Below are positions 1-8,155 of a stretch of DNA of 64,000 bases, piece by piece. Position numbers and translations under genes: made by a program. Under the pieces are notes generated by a model that was not told the origin of the DNA, ran no database searches, and saw only the letters and a list, made by a program, of their open reading frames with translations. Each line of letters opens with the position of its first letter. The first letter of the stretch is position 1. This DNA is from Salinarchaeum sp. Harcht-Bsk1 (GTDB taxonomy: Archaea; Halobacteriota; Halobacteria; Halobacteriales; Salinarchaeaceae): the NCBI RefSeq assembly GCF_000403645.1, contig NC_021313.1:2561014-2625013 (forward strand). Reading direction: 5' to 3'.

Positions 1-2
1 TC

Positions 3-125
3 GCTGGCGTCCTCGGCGCAGTCTCGACGCTGGCGATGTCCACGGCGCTCGCGGTCGGCAGCGTGCCGGCGACCGGCGGCATCGGCTACGCGATTTTCGT
101 GGAGCAGCCGACGCAGGGTAGCTGA
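3..125 (+). CDS. C-terminal end of an unidentified membrane protein (partial)
   Basis: Forty codons of an open frame enter from the left edge and stop at TGA 123-125. The frame is rich in Ala, Gly, Val and small residues, with a hydrophobic stretch followed by a Gly-rich turn and a second short hydrophobic run, as at the end of a polytopic membrane protein. The other two forward frames read as Arg-rich shadow sequence. The N-terminal part lies outside the window, so no family can be named. Confidence 0.5.
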   Translation, partial: AGVLGAVSTLAMSTALAVGSVPATGGIGYAIFVEQPTQGS

Positions 126-161
126 CTGGCCTCGGTTCCAGCTTGCGGATTTCATCGCAAT

Positions 162-170
162 GCATAAGCC
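162..170 (+). promoter_or_regulatory. TATA-like element of the decayed tRNA-Cys copy
   Basis: GCATAAGCC lies about 25-33 bases before the first tRNA-Cys-like sequence. The same element recurs 170 bases further on at 332-340 before the intact gene, within a duplicated block (151-234 matching 321-404), so the promoter was duplicated with the tRNA. Confidence 0.4.
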
Positions 171-194
171 GACCACTGACCGATTTTGAACTGC

Positions 195-318
195 GCCACG
201 GTGGCAGAGTCCGGCCGAACGCAGCGGCCTGCAGTTCTGTCGGACTCGCTGTCGCTCGCCCGACAGCGTCGCACCCTCGCTTCGCTCGCGTGCGACAGCC
301 GCCCATCCCCTCGCGTGG
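195..318 (+). pseudogene. decayed tRNA-Cys copy split by a 62-base insert
   Basis: Bases 195-234 are identical to 365-404, the 5' half of the intact tRNA-Cys up to nucleotide 37. The match resumes at 297-310 with the 3' side of the anticodon stem and the variable region. The 62 bases between (235-296) sit exactly between tRNA positions 37 and 38, the usual archaeal tRNA intron site, and form two hairpins: 237-243 pairs with 260-266, and 268-274 pairs with 290-296. The copy cannot be functional as it stands because the T arm is missing: after 310 only a trace of the acceptor strand (GTGG) is left. Read as a pseudogene in a tandem duplication. Confidence 0.7.
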
Positions 319-364
319 TTTTCATCGCAACGCATAAGCCGGCCAGTCTCGGATTTGTACCTGC

Positions 365-440
365 GCCACGGTGGCAGAGTCCGGCCGAACGCAGCGGCCT
401 GCAGAGCCGCCCATCCCCGGTTCAAATCCGGGCCGTGGCT
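365..440 (+). tRNA. tRNA-Cys (anticodon GCA)
   Basis: The 76 bases fold as a complete tRNA. The acceptor stem GCCACGG pairs with CCGTGGC (433-439) and the discriminator is T440. The anticodon stem is GCGGC/GCCGC around the loop CTGCAGA, with GCA at 401-403. The variable region is CCATC, and the T arm is CCCGG-TTCAAAT-CCGGG (416-432). There is no encoded CCA, as is usual in archaea. A TATA-like GCATAAGCC at 332-340 lies at the right distance. A split, decayed copy lies upstream and a copy of the 3' end lies downstream. Confidence 0.95.
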
Positions 441-535
441 TGCTGCGACGAACGAACGTGAGGAGCGCAAGCCACCGCCGGATATGAACCCCGGAAGTCG
501 CAGCGGCCGAGCGGAGCGAGGCCGACCGTCTTCCT

Positions 536-560
536 CCGGTTCAAATCCGGGCCGTGGCTT
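536..560 (+). repeat. duplicate of the tRNA-Cys 3' end (att-like)
   Basis: These 25 bases repeat 417-441 exactly: the 3' half of the T arm, the acceptor strand and two bases beyond. A 3'-terminal tRNA fragment in direct orientation is the usual trace of a tyrosine-integrase attachment site, but only 119 bases separate the two copies and no integrase is present. The segment before it (441-535) keeps weak tRNA-like patches (GCCACC near 470, CAGCGGCC near 501), so a third decayed tRNA copy is an equally good reading. Confidence 0.6.
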
Positions 561-646
561 TCCGTTCGATACCTCGGTGCGCGTCCTGAACGATGCCGCT
601 TCATCGATATTTATCAGCGATACCTGAATAGATCCGAACGAAACGC

Positions 647-2248
647 GTGACACAGCACGATCAAGGCGACGAGCGACGCCGGAACGACGACGAATCGAAC
701 GCGGGTTCGGGTTTGTCCCGACGCGGTCTTCTCGGTGTTACTGGCTCCGCGATCCTCGGCACCTCGCTCGCCGATCCAGCATTCGCGAGGTCGACGCAGA
801 GCGACGACGAAACCGACTCGATCTCCTACGGGACCGTCACCTGGGTCGAGGTCGACGAGGACGACCCCGAGGGCCTCCGGGGACACTACGAGTCCGTCTC
901 GTTCCAGGGCGAGGCCGGCGACGTGGTCGAGATTCGGGTCTACCCACCGAGCACCGCAGCAGACTACGGTGTGACCCTGGTGCTCGAGGCGGAGTCGGTC
1001 GTCGGGAGCGAGCAGTTCACCGACGGCCAGGCCGAAGGCCGCCGGATTGGGCCGTACGAACTCCCCGAAACGAAAGCGTACCAGATCCTCGTGACGACGA
1101 GCGAACCAGCCGACACCGGGGCCTTCCAGCTGGAACTCGAGAAGGTCGGCAGCGGCGGTTCGACGCCGGCGGAGACGGCCCCACCCGACGCACCCTTCGC
1201 CGCGCGGCTCGTCGATTCCCGGGCGAACGCACTGGCTGGCGGCACGGTCCGCGTCTACCGCGACGAGGACGACGAGCAACTCGCCTCCAGTGAGGTGGGT
1301 GACGGTGGCTGGGTCACGCTCGACGCGGGCACGCTCGAATCGATCGGCGCAGCCGACAGGGTGCACGTCCTCGCACGCTCCGGCGACTGGTTCGACGGCT
1401 TCACGTTCGAGGGCGGATCGCTGGCTGAGAACCACGGCGAGGACCTGCCGCTCCGCCGAGAGCTACTCTACGGCCCGGAAATCGCCGACTCCGGCTCCGG
1501 GCCGCTGGGCGTCGTCTCCGTCTGGCGGCAGATCGGATTTCCCGATCCCGCCCTCCAGACGATCTGCGTCGAGGTGACGAACGCCGCCACCGCCGCGGAG
1601 CCCAGCAACGTCGGCACCCGAGCGTTCGACCTGACAGACGGGCTGATCAGCCTCTCCTACCCGGAAGACGACGTACTGGTCAGCTACGGCGCGTATACCG
1701 ACGTCGAACACCCCCGCGAGATGGACGTCGCGTCGGTCGGCACGCCTCACGAGGGGTCGATGAGCCGTGACCGGGAGGAACGCCCACGCTTGCCCGTCGA
1801 GGTCTACCACCCCGCGAGGACTGGGGTTCCGATGGGTGGCACCTCGATCGTGTCCTACGAGCCGCTCGAAACCTCCGCGGCGGAAGAGCGGATCAACGAA
1901 GGTACCGGTCGGATCGTGAGCAGCCTCCCGTTCGTCGGAATGGCGCTGGGTATCGGCGACCTCCTCCACTGGGGCTTCGGCGACCCGGTCGAGCGTTCTG
2001 CCTCGCTGGGCGTCGAGGATCCGATGCCTGTGGATCCGAACCGCTGGGACACGGCGACGCTTCCCTGGACGAGCGACAGCGGCGTCTTCGAGGAGGCGAG
2101 CGTGCTGGGCGTTTTCCCCGTCCGCCTCGACACGGACGAGTCAACGACGATCGACGTGCGTGCCGAGTGGACGATGGAGTCGGTGCTCTTTGGCTTCGGG
2201 ACCGGCAGCGGATCGTTCGCCAGGCAGTTCGAGATCGGGCCGTACTGA
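647..2248 (+). CDS. Tat-exported secreted protein with PPC-like domain
   Basis: The 533-residue protein starts at GTG 647, with a TATA-like GATATTTATC at 606-615. It has a Tat signal: SRRGLLG at residues 24-30, a hydrophobic stretch, and a likely AFA cleavage near residue 48. Residues 55-165 resemble a PPC (pre-peptidase C-terminal) beta domain, with the motif of a Tyr-Glu-Ser-Val-Ser-Phe strand followed by a Gly-Asp turn. A Pro/Gly linker leads to about 350 residues that I cannot assign and that carry no clear catalytic motif. There is no lipobox, so it is probably released or wall-associated. It converges with the ABC permease gene. Function unknown; PPC domains usually accompany secreted hydrolases. 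Confidence 0.75.
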   Translation: MTQHDQGDERRRNDDESNAGSGLSRRGLLGVTGSAILGTSLADPAFARSTQSDDETDSISYGTVTWVEVDEDDPEGLRGHYESVSFQGEAGDVVEIRVYPPSTAADYGVTLVLEAESVVGSEQFTDGQAEGRRIGPYELPETKAYQILVTTSEPADTGAFQLELEKVGSGGSTPAETAPPDAPFAARLVDSRANALAGGTVRVYRDEDDEQLASSEVGDGGWVTLDAGTLESIGAADRVHVLARSGDWFDGFTFEGGSLAENHGEDLPLRRELLYGPEIADSGSGPLGVVSVWRQIGFPDPALQTICVEVTNAATAAEPSNVGTRAFDLTDGLISLSYPEDDVLVSYGAYTDVEHPREMDVASVGTPHEGSMSRDREERPRLPVEVYHPARTGVPMGGTSIVSYEPLETSAAEERINEGTGRIVSSLPFVGMALGIGDLLHWGFGDPVERSASLGVEDPMPVDPNRWDTATLPWTSDSGVFEEASVLGVFPVRLDTDESTTIDVRAEWTMESVLFGFGTGSGSFARQFEIGPY

Positions 2249-2290
2249 TCGGTCGGCGTCGAAACTCGCCGACGAACCATCCGCTTCGGC

Positions 2291-3142
2291 TCAGATGTCC
2301 CGTCGCAGGAAGAAGATGTACGCCAACCCCAGCGGTACGATCGTCCACACGAGTTGCACCGCAACGAGGTACTCGATCGTGATGAACGCCGGGGGATCGA
2401 CGTTGTACCCGAACGTCTCGGTGATGCCGAAGGCCAGTAGGACGGCCTGCTGGTGCATGTCCATCGGGCTCAACACGAGCGACCGCCAGAGCCAGTCCGG
2501 GAACGTGACCTCCGGGCCGAAGAAGTCCTCGATCGAACCGCCAGTCGAGAGGTGGATCCCGAGGACGATCGTCCCGTAGATCGTCGACCAGAAGAAGAGG
2601 AGGATACCCGAGGCGATCGAGGTCGAGCGGCGCTTGCAGTACGCGGAGAAGGAGATCGAGAGGGAGAGGTAGAGCAGGCCGAGCAGGATCGCGAGCAGGA
2701 TGAACACGAGGTACGCCCCAGCGTTGGCCGTGCCCGCGACCGCGGCGATGACGACCCCGCCGGCACCGAAACCCGCGATCGTCGAGACGACGAGCACCGC
2801 GCTGAGGCCGAGGTACTTCCCGATCAGTACCTCGCCCTGAGAGACGGGATAGGAGAGCACGAGTCCCATCGCGCCGCTTTCGACCTCGCCGGAGATCGTC
2901 GCGTAGCCGAGCATGATGGCGATCAGTGGGATGAGCAGCGAGGAGAGGCTGATGAGCGTGACGACGGTGCCCTCCAGGCCGCCGAACACCTCGTTGCCGG
3001 CCGTCTGGCCGCCCGTGAGGTAGGAGGCAGCGATCGTGAGCACGACGAAGATGACGGTGACCGCGAGGATCCACCGGTTCCGGATCTGGTCCTCGAACTC
3101 CTTCCGTGCGACGGCGCGGATCGCGGCCACGTTGACGCTCAC
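2291..3142 (-). CDS. ABC-2 type transporter permease
   Basis: The 283-residue membrane protein has an amphipathic N-terminus ending in ARKEFEDQIRNRW, typical of ABC-2/NosY-type permeases, followed by about six transmembrane segments (near residues 25-45, 57-80, 105-130, 140-165, 178-198 and 255-275). The start ATG overlaps the 3' end of the upstream ATPase gene by four bases (ATGA), so the two are translationally coupled. Together they form an exporter of unknown substrate; relatives include the copper-handling NosFY and various drug and lantibiotic exporters. Confidence 0.88.
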   Translation of the reverse strand: MSVNVAAIRAVARKEFEDQIRNRWILAVTVIFVVLTIAASYLTGGQTAGNEVFGGLEGTVVTLISLSSLLIPLIAIMLGYATISGEVESGAMGLVLSYPVSQGEVLIGKYLGLSAVLVVSTIAGFGAGGVVIAAVAGTANAGAYLVFILLAILLGLLYLSLSISFSAYCKRRSTSIASGILLFFWSTIYGTIVLGIHLSTGGSIEDFFGPEVTFPDWLWRSLVLSPMDMHQQAVLLAFGITETFGYNVDPPAFITIEYLVAVQLVWTIVPLGLAYIFFLRRDI

Positions 3143-4221
3143 TCTCGATCCGCCTCCCGCCGTCCGTAGTCGTCGTGCTGCGTCGTCGTTGGACTCGGCT
3201 GCCCCTGATCCGCCGAGCCCGTGCCGATTCCACCGCGATTCGGCCCGCCAGTCCAGCCGTCATCGTCGCCCTCGGCAATCAGTTGTACGAAGGCCTCTTC
3301 GAGCGACGGTTCGAGCGTCCGGAAGTCTGCGACGGTGTAGCCCGCCTGTACCAGGCGAGCGACGACCGTTGCTCGGGTCCCCGGTGTGCTGGTGACGAGG
3401 AGCGTGTCGCCGTCCGCGCGGGCGGTTTCCACGCCGTCGAGCTTGTAGAGCACCTGCGGCATCTCGCCGTCGAGCCCCGGCACCGTTAGCTCGAGCTGGG
3501 GCGTGATCTCGAGGTGGTTGCCGACGGCGGCGACCGTGTCGACGACGAGGAGGCGACCGTCGTCGATGATCGCGACTCGGTCACAGAGGCGCTGGATCTC
3601 CGAGAGGATGTGCGAGGAGAGGAAGATCGTGGCACCCGCGTCCCGGAGCGCGAAGATCTTCTCACGGACGTTCCGGACCCACCGTGGGTCGAGTCCGGAG
3701 GCCGGCTCGTCGAGGACGTACGTCGACGGCGACCCGATCGTCGCCTGTGCGATCCCGAGGAGCTGGCGCATCCCCTTCGAGTACGTATCGACGGGGCGGT
3801 GCTTCGCGTGTTCGAGGCCGACCTCCGCGAGCGCGGCGTGCACGTCCGGGTCCGTCACGCCCCGGAGTTGCGCGAAGAACTCGAGCGTATCGACCGCGTT
3901 CAGGTTGTCGTAGAATCCCAGCGCTTCGGGGAGGTAGCCGACGTCGCGTTTGGCCGCTTTGCCGTCCGTCGCGACGTCGTGGTCGTTGAGTCGGACGGTA
4001 CCGGTGTCCGGGTGGAGCAACCCCAGCATCGCCTTGATCGTCGTCGACTTGCCGGAGCCGTTCGGGCCGAGAAAGCCGAAGATCTCGCCGTCGCGCACCG
4101 AGAAGGAGACGTCGGCGACCGCCGTGACGTCGCCGTAGGTCTTCGTCAACCCGTCCACGACGATGGGGTCGGTGGTCGCGTCCGTTTCCGGGCCGCTGGC
4201 CCGGTCCGCCCGCTGGTCCAT
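3139..4221 (-). CDS. ABC transporter ATP-binding protein (ABC-2 exporter)
   Basis: The 360-residue protein is the ATPase partner of the following permease. Walker A GPNGSGKST is at residues 52-60, the signature YSKGMRQ near 148, Walker B with LDEP near 170, and the switch His in LSSHI. The C-terminal third after residue 240 is the long extension seen in NosF/CcmA-like exporters, ending in an acidic, Gly/Pro-rich tail. It sits between the wHTH regulator (same strand, 91 bases upstream) and the permease, so the three may form one transcription unit. Confidence 0.92.
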   Translation of the reverse strand: MDQRADRASGPETDATTDPIVVDGLTKTYGDVTAVADVSFSVRDGEIFGFLGPNGSGKSTTIKAMLGLLHPDTGTVRLNDHDVATDGKAAKRDVGYLPEALGFYDNLNAVDTLEFFAQLRGVTDPDVHAALAEVGLEHAKHRPVDTYSKGMRQLLGIAQATIGSPSTYVLDEPASGLDPRWVRNVREKIFALRDAGATIFLSSHILSEIQRLCDRVAIIDDGRLLVVDTVAAVGNHLEITPQLELTVPGLDGEMPQVLYKLDGVETARADGDTLLVTSTPGTRATVVARLVQAGYTVADFRTLEPSLEEAFVQLIAEGDDDGWTGGPNRGGIGTGSADQGQPSPTTTQHDDYGRREADRE

Positions 4222-4312
4222 GGACGCTCTGCCCCGCCGACGCGGAAAGTAATAGCTCGATTACCCCGGACCGCTCGCGGTGCGAACCCGTTCGGTGAAG
4301 GGTTGGATCACG

Positions 4313-4732
4313 TTACTCCCGCGACGGCCGCTCCATCGCCTCGATCCGCTCGATCGCGTCCGTCTTCTCGACCTTGGCGTACTGGTCCGTCCACGTGTCG
4401 GGATCGAAGATGCCGTTCCGATCGAAGAACGCCCGGGCGTCGTCGGTCACGTAGTAGAACACGTAGGGTAGGTCCCGGGAGCGCTCGCCGACGGGGATCT
4501 CTGCTTTACCCACGATGCCGGCGTCCTCGAGTTTGTCGAGGTGCTCGCTGATCGCGCTCCGGTGGACGTCGGGGTTGACGTAGTCCAGTTCGGGGACGGA
4601 GGGCATTCCCTCCGGGTGGCCGACGACGTCGGCGACGATGCTCGCGCGGGTCTCCTGGGTGACTACCTGCATCGCTTTCCAGGTGTCGAACCCCTCCGAA
4701 CCGTCGTCCGCGCCGGGATCGATCGCTGCCAT
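4313..4732 (-). CDS. winged-helix transcriptional regulator
   Basis: The 139-residue protein has an ArsR-like winged helix. Helices cover residues 20-45 (TRASIVADVVGHPEG), a helix-turn-helix lies around SAISEHLDKLEDAGIV (residues 59-74), and a beta wing around VFYYVT follows. There are no metal-binding cysteines, so it is not a metal sensor of the classic ArsR type. The gene is upstream of, and co-directional with, the ABC exporter pair and diverges from the gene at 4894. Control of the exporter is an inference from position. Confidence 0.8.
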   Translation of the reverse strand: MAAIDPGADDGSEGFDTWKAMQVVTQETRASIVADVVGHPEGMPSVPELDYVNPDVHRSAISEHLDKLEDAGIVGKAEIPVGERSRDLPYVFYYVTDDARAFFDRNGIFDPDTWTDQYAKVEKTDAIERIEAMERPSRE

Positions 4733-4893
4733 ACGTGAAGCAAGGGACCGCCGCGCAATAACTGTATGGGTGACGACCGAAACGATTGCGAACGGATCGA
4801 TCTCGGCCGCTACGGTCTCGAGATGGCTCGACGATCGTCGAGTGAGACGCGGCGGAATTATTACCCACGCCTGCGCAGCACCGGAGTAGACCG

Positions 4894-5457
4894 ATGGCCG
4901 ACGACTCGGATCTCGCCGCCGTCTTCGAGCAGACCCGCAGTCTCTCCGAGAAGGAGACCCTCTCGCCCGAGGAGTACCAGGCCATCAAGCGCGCCGTCTT
5001 CGGCGAGGTATTTCAGGGAATCCTCCAGGCCGAGACGAGCTACTTCGTCCTCGGTCGTTACGACGGCGACGAGACGGAGGCCCGCCTCGAGGCCGTCACA
5101 GCTCGGCTGAACGACCGCGACGACGCGTTCGCCTATCTCATGAAGGACGTCCCGGAGGCCTGGGAGTTCTGGCCGACGAAGTTCCGGATCCTCGCCGAGC
5201 GCGCGGACCTGATCGTCCCGGTCCTCGAAGACACCGACGGCAGCCACGAGTGGGAGTTCGGCGTCGTCTCTGGCCCCGAATACCGGTCGAAGGTCCACGT
5301 GTTGAAGCGGGAGTACCCGACGGAAGCCGAGGAGCACGAGCACTTCGACGCGCTCCCCTCGCAGTTCGTGGACGTACTCGACCGCGACGGACGCGTGACG
5401 CGCTGGACGACGGAGGCGGAACTACTCGCAGCACTCGAGCACCTCCCCGAGGCGTAA
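4894..5457 (+). CDS. conserved haloarchaeal protein, unknown function
   Basis: The 187-residue soluble acidic protein has no signal or membrane segment. The middle part (residues 45-130) has alternating strands and helices: SYFVLGRYDG, a helix of charged residues, then ADLIVPVLED followed by EWEFGVV. That layout is reminiscent of nucleoside 2-deoxyribosyltransferase or TIR-like folds, in which a Glu follows the fourth strand. The resemblance is visual only. It stands alone between divergent and co-directional neighbours. Confidence 0.7.
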   Translation: MADDSDLAAVFEQTRSLSEKETLSPEEYQAIKRAVFGEVFQGILQAETSYFVLGRYDGDETEARLEAVTARLNDRDDAFAYLMKDVPEAWEFWPTKFRILAERADLIVPVLEDTDGSHEWEFGVVSGPEYRSKVHVLKREYPTEAEEHEHFDALPSQFVDVLDRDGRVTRWTTEAELLAALEHLPEA

Positions 5458-5636
5458 CCACCGGCGGGATCGGATCGAGACGCCGGAGTACCTGGCCCGA
5501 TCGGTACCAGTGCGACGGGGATCAGAGCCACCGATGGGCGACGGCCTCGATCGGCCGCCGCTGGCCCGTCTTCCCACCGTTCGATCTCGATAGCGTGGAA
5601 TAATCGGTAGACACGAAGCACCTAGATACCGTTGTT

Positions 5637-6542
5637 ATGCCCCACTACTCGCTGGGTACTGCCGTGCAACGGAAGCTACTGACACTCGGTGCGGTGATCG
5701 TGCTCGTGACGATGGCTGGCTGCTCCGGGGGCATCCTCGGTGGCGGTGGTGGCTCCGGTACGCCGGACTGGTGTCACCAGAACGCGTTCCAGGAACTGTC
5801 CGCCAGCGGCGGCGAGATGAACGAGAACGTCTCCGCCAGCGTGCAGGGGATGACCGACCGCGAGGGGAACGACGTCTGCCAGGTCAGGTACGAGGCGCCG
5901 AGCGACAGCAACTCGATGTACCAGCGCGTCGACCTGTTCTACAACGAGGACCAGAGCTACGTGGTGATGGTTTACTACGACAGTCACGGCAACCAGGTCG
6001 GCGAAGTCGACCTCTCCGGCATGGTGGGCGGGACTGACAGCGGGGGCACGACCGACGACAGCACCGGTGGAACGACCGACGATGGCACCGATTCCACGAC
6101 TGGCGACAGCACCGGTGGAACGACCGACGACAGCACCGGGGGCACCAGCGACGACGGCGATTCGACGACCGACAACTCGAACCCGTCGCCGGTCGTCGGC
6201 ACGCTCTCCTACGGCCAGACCGTCAACGCTGAACTCACCGAAGACGACGGCGTCGCGGGCGAGTGGCGCGACGCCAACGCCGACGCCTACGAGTTCCAGG
6301 GCTCCGCCGGTGACTCGGTGGTCATCTCCATGACGTCCGATCCTGTCGACACGTACCTGATCCTCGAGGGCCCCAACGGGGAACGCGTCGCGGTGAACGA
6401 CGACAACGGCTACTCGCTGGACAGCGAGATCAACTACACGCTCCAGCAGAGTGGCACCTACACCATCTGGGCGACGACATTCACGCTCGACAATTACGCG
6501 GGCGGTGAGGGCCCATACACCCTCACCCTGGAACAGCAGTAA
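5637..6542 (+). CDS. secreted lipoprotein with Thr/Asp repeat linker and PPC domain
   Basis: The 301-residue protein has an N-terminal hydrophobic signal ending in the lipobox MAGC (Cys at about residue 29) followed by a Gly-rich tether. Residues 40-130 form a first domain with two cysteines. Residues 135-190 are a Thr/Ser/Asp/Gly linker made of degenerate STGGTTDD units. Residues 190-301 are a PPC-like domain: SYGQTVNAEL, then YEFQGSAGDSV, DTYLILEGPNG, NDDNGYSLDSE and a final YTLTLEQQ. The truncated gene at 21241 encodes a paralogue of this last domain. Role at the cell surface unknown. Confidence 0.8.
   Translation: MPHYSLGTAVQRKLLTLGAVIVLVTMAGCSGGILGGGGGSGTPDWCHQNAFQELSASGGEMNENVSASVQGMTDREGNDVCQVRYEAPSDSNSMYQRVDLFYNEDQSYVVMVYYDSHGNQVGEVDLSGMVGGTDSGGTTDDSTGGTTDDGTDSTTGDSTGGTTDDSTGGTSDDGDSTTDNSNPSPVVGTLSYGQTVNAELTEDDGVAGEWRDANADAYEFQGSAGDSVVISMTSDPVDTYLILEGPNGERVAVNDDNGYSLDSEINYTLQQSGTYTIWATTFTLDNYAGGEGPYTLTLEQQ
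6041..6176 (+). repeat. degenerate tandem repeat coding the Thr/Asp linker
   Basis: Repeated units of about 24 bases encode STGGTTDD-like octapeptides inside the lipoprotein at 5637. The longest near-perfect copies begin at about 6057 and 6105. Such arrays change length easily and usually serve as surface spacers. Confidence 0.7.
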
Positions 6543-6563
6543 TCCCGCTGGAACGGGGAGTCG

Positions 6564-7430
6564 TTACAGTTCGATTCGCGAACGGAACTCCGGTACCCCG
6601 CTGACGCCGGGTTCGAAACGGAACAGTGAGCCCGCACCGTCGCCCTCCTCCTCGCGCGCGTTCCCGTCTTCTCCGAGCGCGGTCGTGACGTAGGCGTCCT
6701 CGTAGTCCTCGCCGCCGAATGTGATACTGGAGACTTTCTTCGCGGGGAACTCGACGACCTCGCGTTCGACGCCGTCCGGGGCGTATCGCCCGACGCGCCC
6801 GCCGTCCCAGAACGCGATCCAGACGTCGCCCTCGCCGTCGACGGTGAGTCCGTCCGGGACTTCGGGGCCATCGACCTCGATGAAGGGGTCGACCTCGTCG
6901 ATGGCGCCGCTGTCGGCGTCGTAGTCGAACTGGTGGACGAGACGGGCTTCGGACTCGGCGAAGTACATCGTCTCGCGGTCGGGTGCGAAGCCCATCCCGT
7001 TCGGAACGTCGACGTCCTCGTAGACGCGCCCGATCGAGCCGTGGGTATCGAGGCGGTAGAGACTCCCGAGGTGGTCGTCGGTCGGCATCGTTCCCGCGAA
7101 CACGCGCCCCTCGGGATCGGCGATCACGTCGTTGAACCGGGACTCTGCCTCGCCAGGAAGCGCCTCGATCACGACGGCGGCCTCGCCGTCGTCGAAGTGC
7201 TCGACGCGACCGCTGTCCTCGAACAGCAGGAGCGACCCGTCGGCCTGGATCGTGTAGCCGCCGATGGCGTCGGGGTCGTCGTAGACGAGCTCGTTCTCGC
7301 CAGCTTCGGGATCGTAGCGGAACAGTTCGCCGTCGGGGATGTCGACCCAGTAGAGCACCTGCTCGTCCGGGTGCCACATGGGTCCCTCGCCAGTGAGGCT
7401 GTGTGAATCGACGGCGCGCTCGGGTTCCAT
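6564..7430 (-). CDS. SMP-30/gluconolactonase/LRE family protein
   Basis: The 288-residue beta-propeller hydrolase has family landmarks: GEGPMWHPDEQVLYWVDI near the start (first metal-binding Glu), SRFNDVIADPEGRVFAGTM (Asn-Asp of the metal site), VPNGMGFAPDRETMYFAES, and VPDGLTVDGEGDVWIAFW (Asp of the metal site). Members hydrolyse sugar lactones with a divalent metal. I chose ATG 7430 because family proteins begin about here; an in-frame ATG at 7457 adds nine residues. The longer upstream frame is antisense to msrB and was excluded. Confidence 0.88.
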   Translation of the reverse strand: MEPERAVDSHSLTGEGPMWHPDEQVLYWVDIPDGELFRYDPEAGENELVYDDPDAIGGYTIQADGSLLLFEDSGRVEHFDDGEAAVVIEALPGEAESRFNDVIADPEGRVFAGTMPTDDHLGSLYRLDTHGSIGRVYEDVDVPNGMGFAPDRETMYFAESEARLVHQFDYDADSGAIDEVDPFIEVDGPEVPDGLTVDGEGDVWIAFWDGGRVGRYAPDGVEREVVEFPAKKVSSITFGGEDYEDAYVTTALGEDGNAREEEGDGAGSLFRFEPGVSGVPEFRSRIEL

Positions 7431-7656
7431 GCCGGTTCCTACCGTCCGTCCGACCATAGTTCGGTCGTCGCGGACCGACCTTCCCCAGGTCGCTACAGCA
7501 CCCGAATCCGGTCGACGCGAGCGGTCGCGATCCACCCGGGTTTGGCGGGACTCACCCGACGACCGCCGAGCTGGAAGAGACGGTGCCAATGGGTGGGACG
7601 GTGCCGAGTGGACTATCGAGCCGTTCCTTGCGGCGTTAGTGACGTCCTGGCGTGCG

Positions 7657-8064
7657 CTATTCGGCTTCGAAGTCGAGCGCGACGGAGTTGATGCAGTAGC
7701 GCTTCCCCGTGGGCTCCGGGCCGTCGTCGAACACGTGACCGAGGTGACCGTCGCACGTCGCGCAGAGGACTTCGGTCCGGACCATCCCGTGGCTGGTGTC
7801 CTCCTCGTACTCGACGCGATCCTCCGCGGCGGGCTGGAAGAAACTCGGCCAGCCACAGCCGTGCTCGAACTTGGCGTCGCTGTCGAAGAGGACGACCCCA
7901 CAGCCAGCACAGCGATACTGGCCGTCTTCCCAGTGGTCGTCGTACTCGCCGGAGCCGGCGGGCTCGGTCCCGGAATTGCGCAGCACGTGGTACTCGTCCT
8001 CGTCGAGACGCTCGCGCCACTCGGCGTCGGTCTCGGGGAGATCGTCGGTCGCGGTTTCGGACAT
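7657..8064 (-). CDS. msrB: peptide-methionine (R)-S-oxide reductase
   Basis: The 135-residue MsrB reduces the R-sulfoxide of methionine in oxidised proteins. Zinc cysteines form the pairs CAGC (52, 55) and CATC (101, 104). The catalytic Cys124 is in the C-terminal motif RYCINS, and HGCGWPSFF and HLGHVF are the substrate-site motifs. Start ATG 8062-8064 is followed directly by an acidic N-terminus. It diverges from the exonuclease gene at 8156 across a 91-base promoter region. Confidence 0.95.
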   Translation of the reverse strand: MSETATDDLPETDAEWRERLDEDEYHVLRNSGTEPAGSGEYDDHWEDGQYRCAGCGVVLFDSDAKFEHGCGWPSFFQPAAEDRVEYEEDTSHGMVRTEVLCATCDGHLGHVFDDGPEPTGKRYCINSVALDFEAE

Positions 8065-8155
8065 GGGAACGCCTACGCGACGGGGGCGGAAAAACGCGCG
8101 GTCGGCAGCGATCGCGCGAGCAACTTTTCCGGACCGAGCACCTCCGGCGTGACAG

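Noticed and set aside
360-560. Integrated virus or plasmid between tRNA att sites
   Set aside because: The repeats are only 119 bases apart and no integrase or phage gene is present. At most a scar remains.
6041-6176. CRISPR-like array
   Set aside because: The repeats are in frame, lack spacers and encode an STGGTTDD linker.
6564-7910. SMP-30 gene extended upstream to 7910
   Set aside because: The extra 160 codons are antisense to msrB and Ser/Thr/Arg-rich; the family N-terminus begins at 7430.
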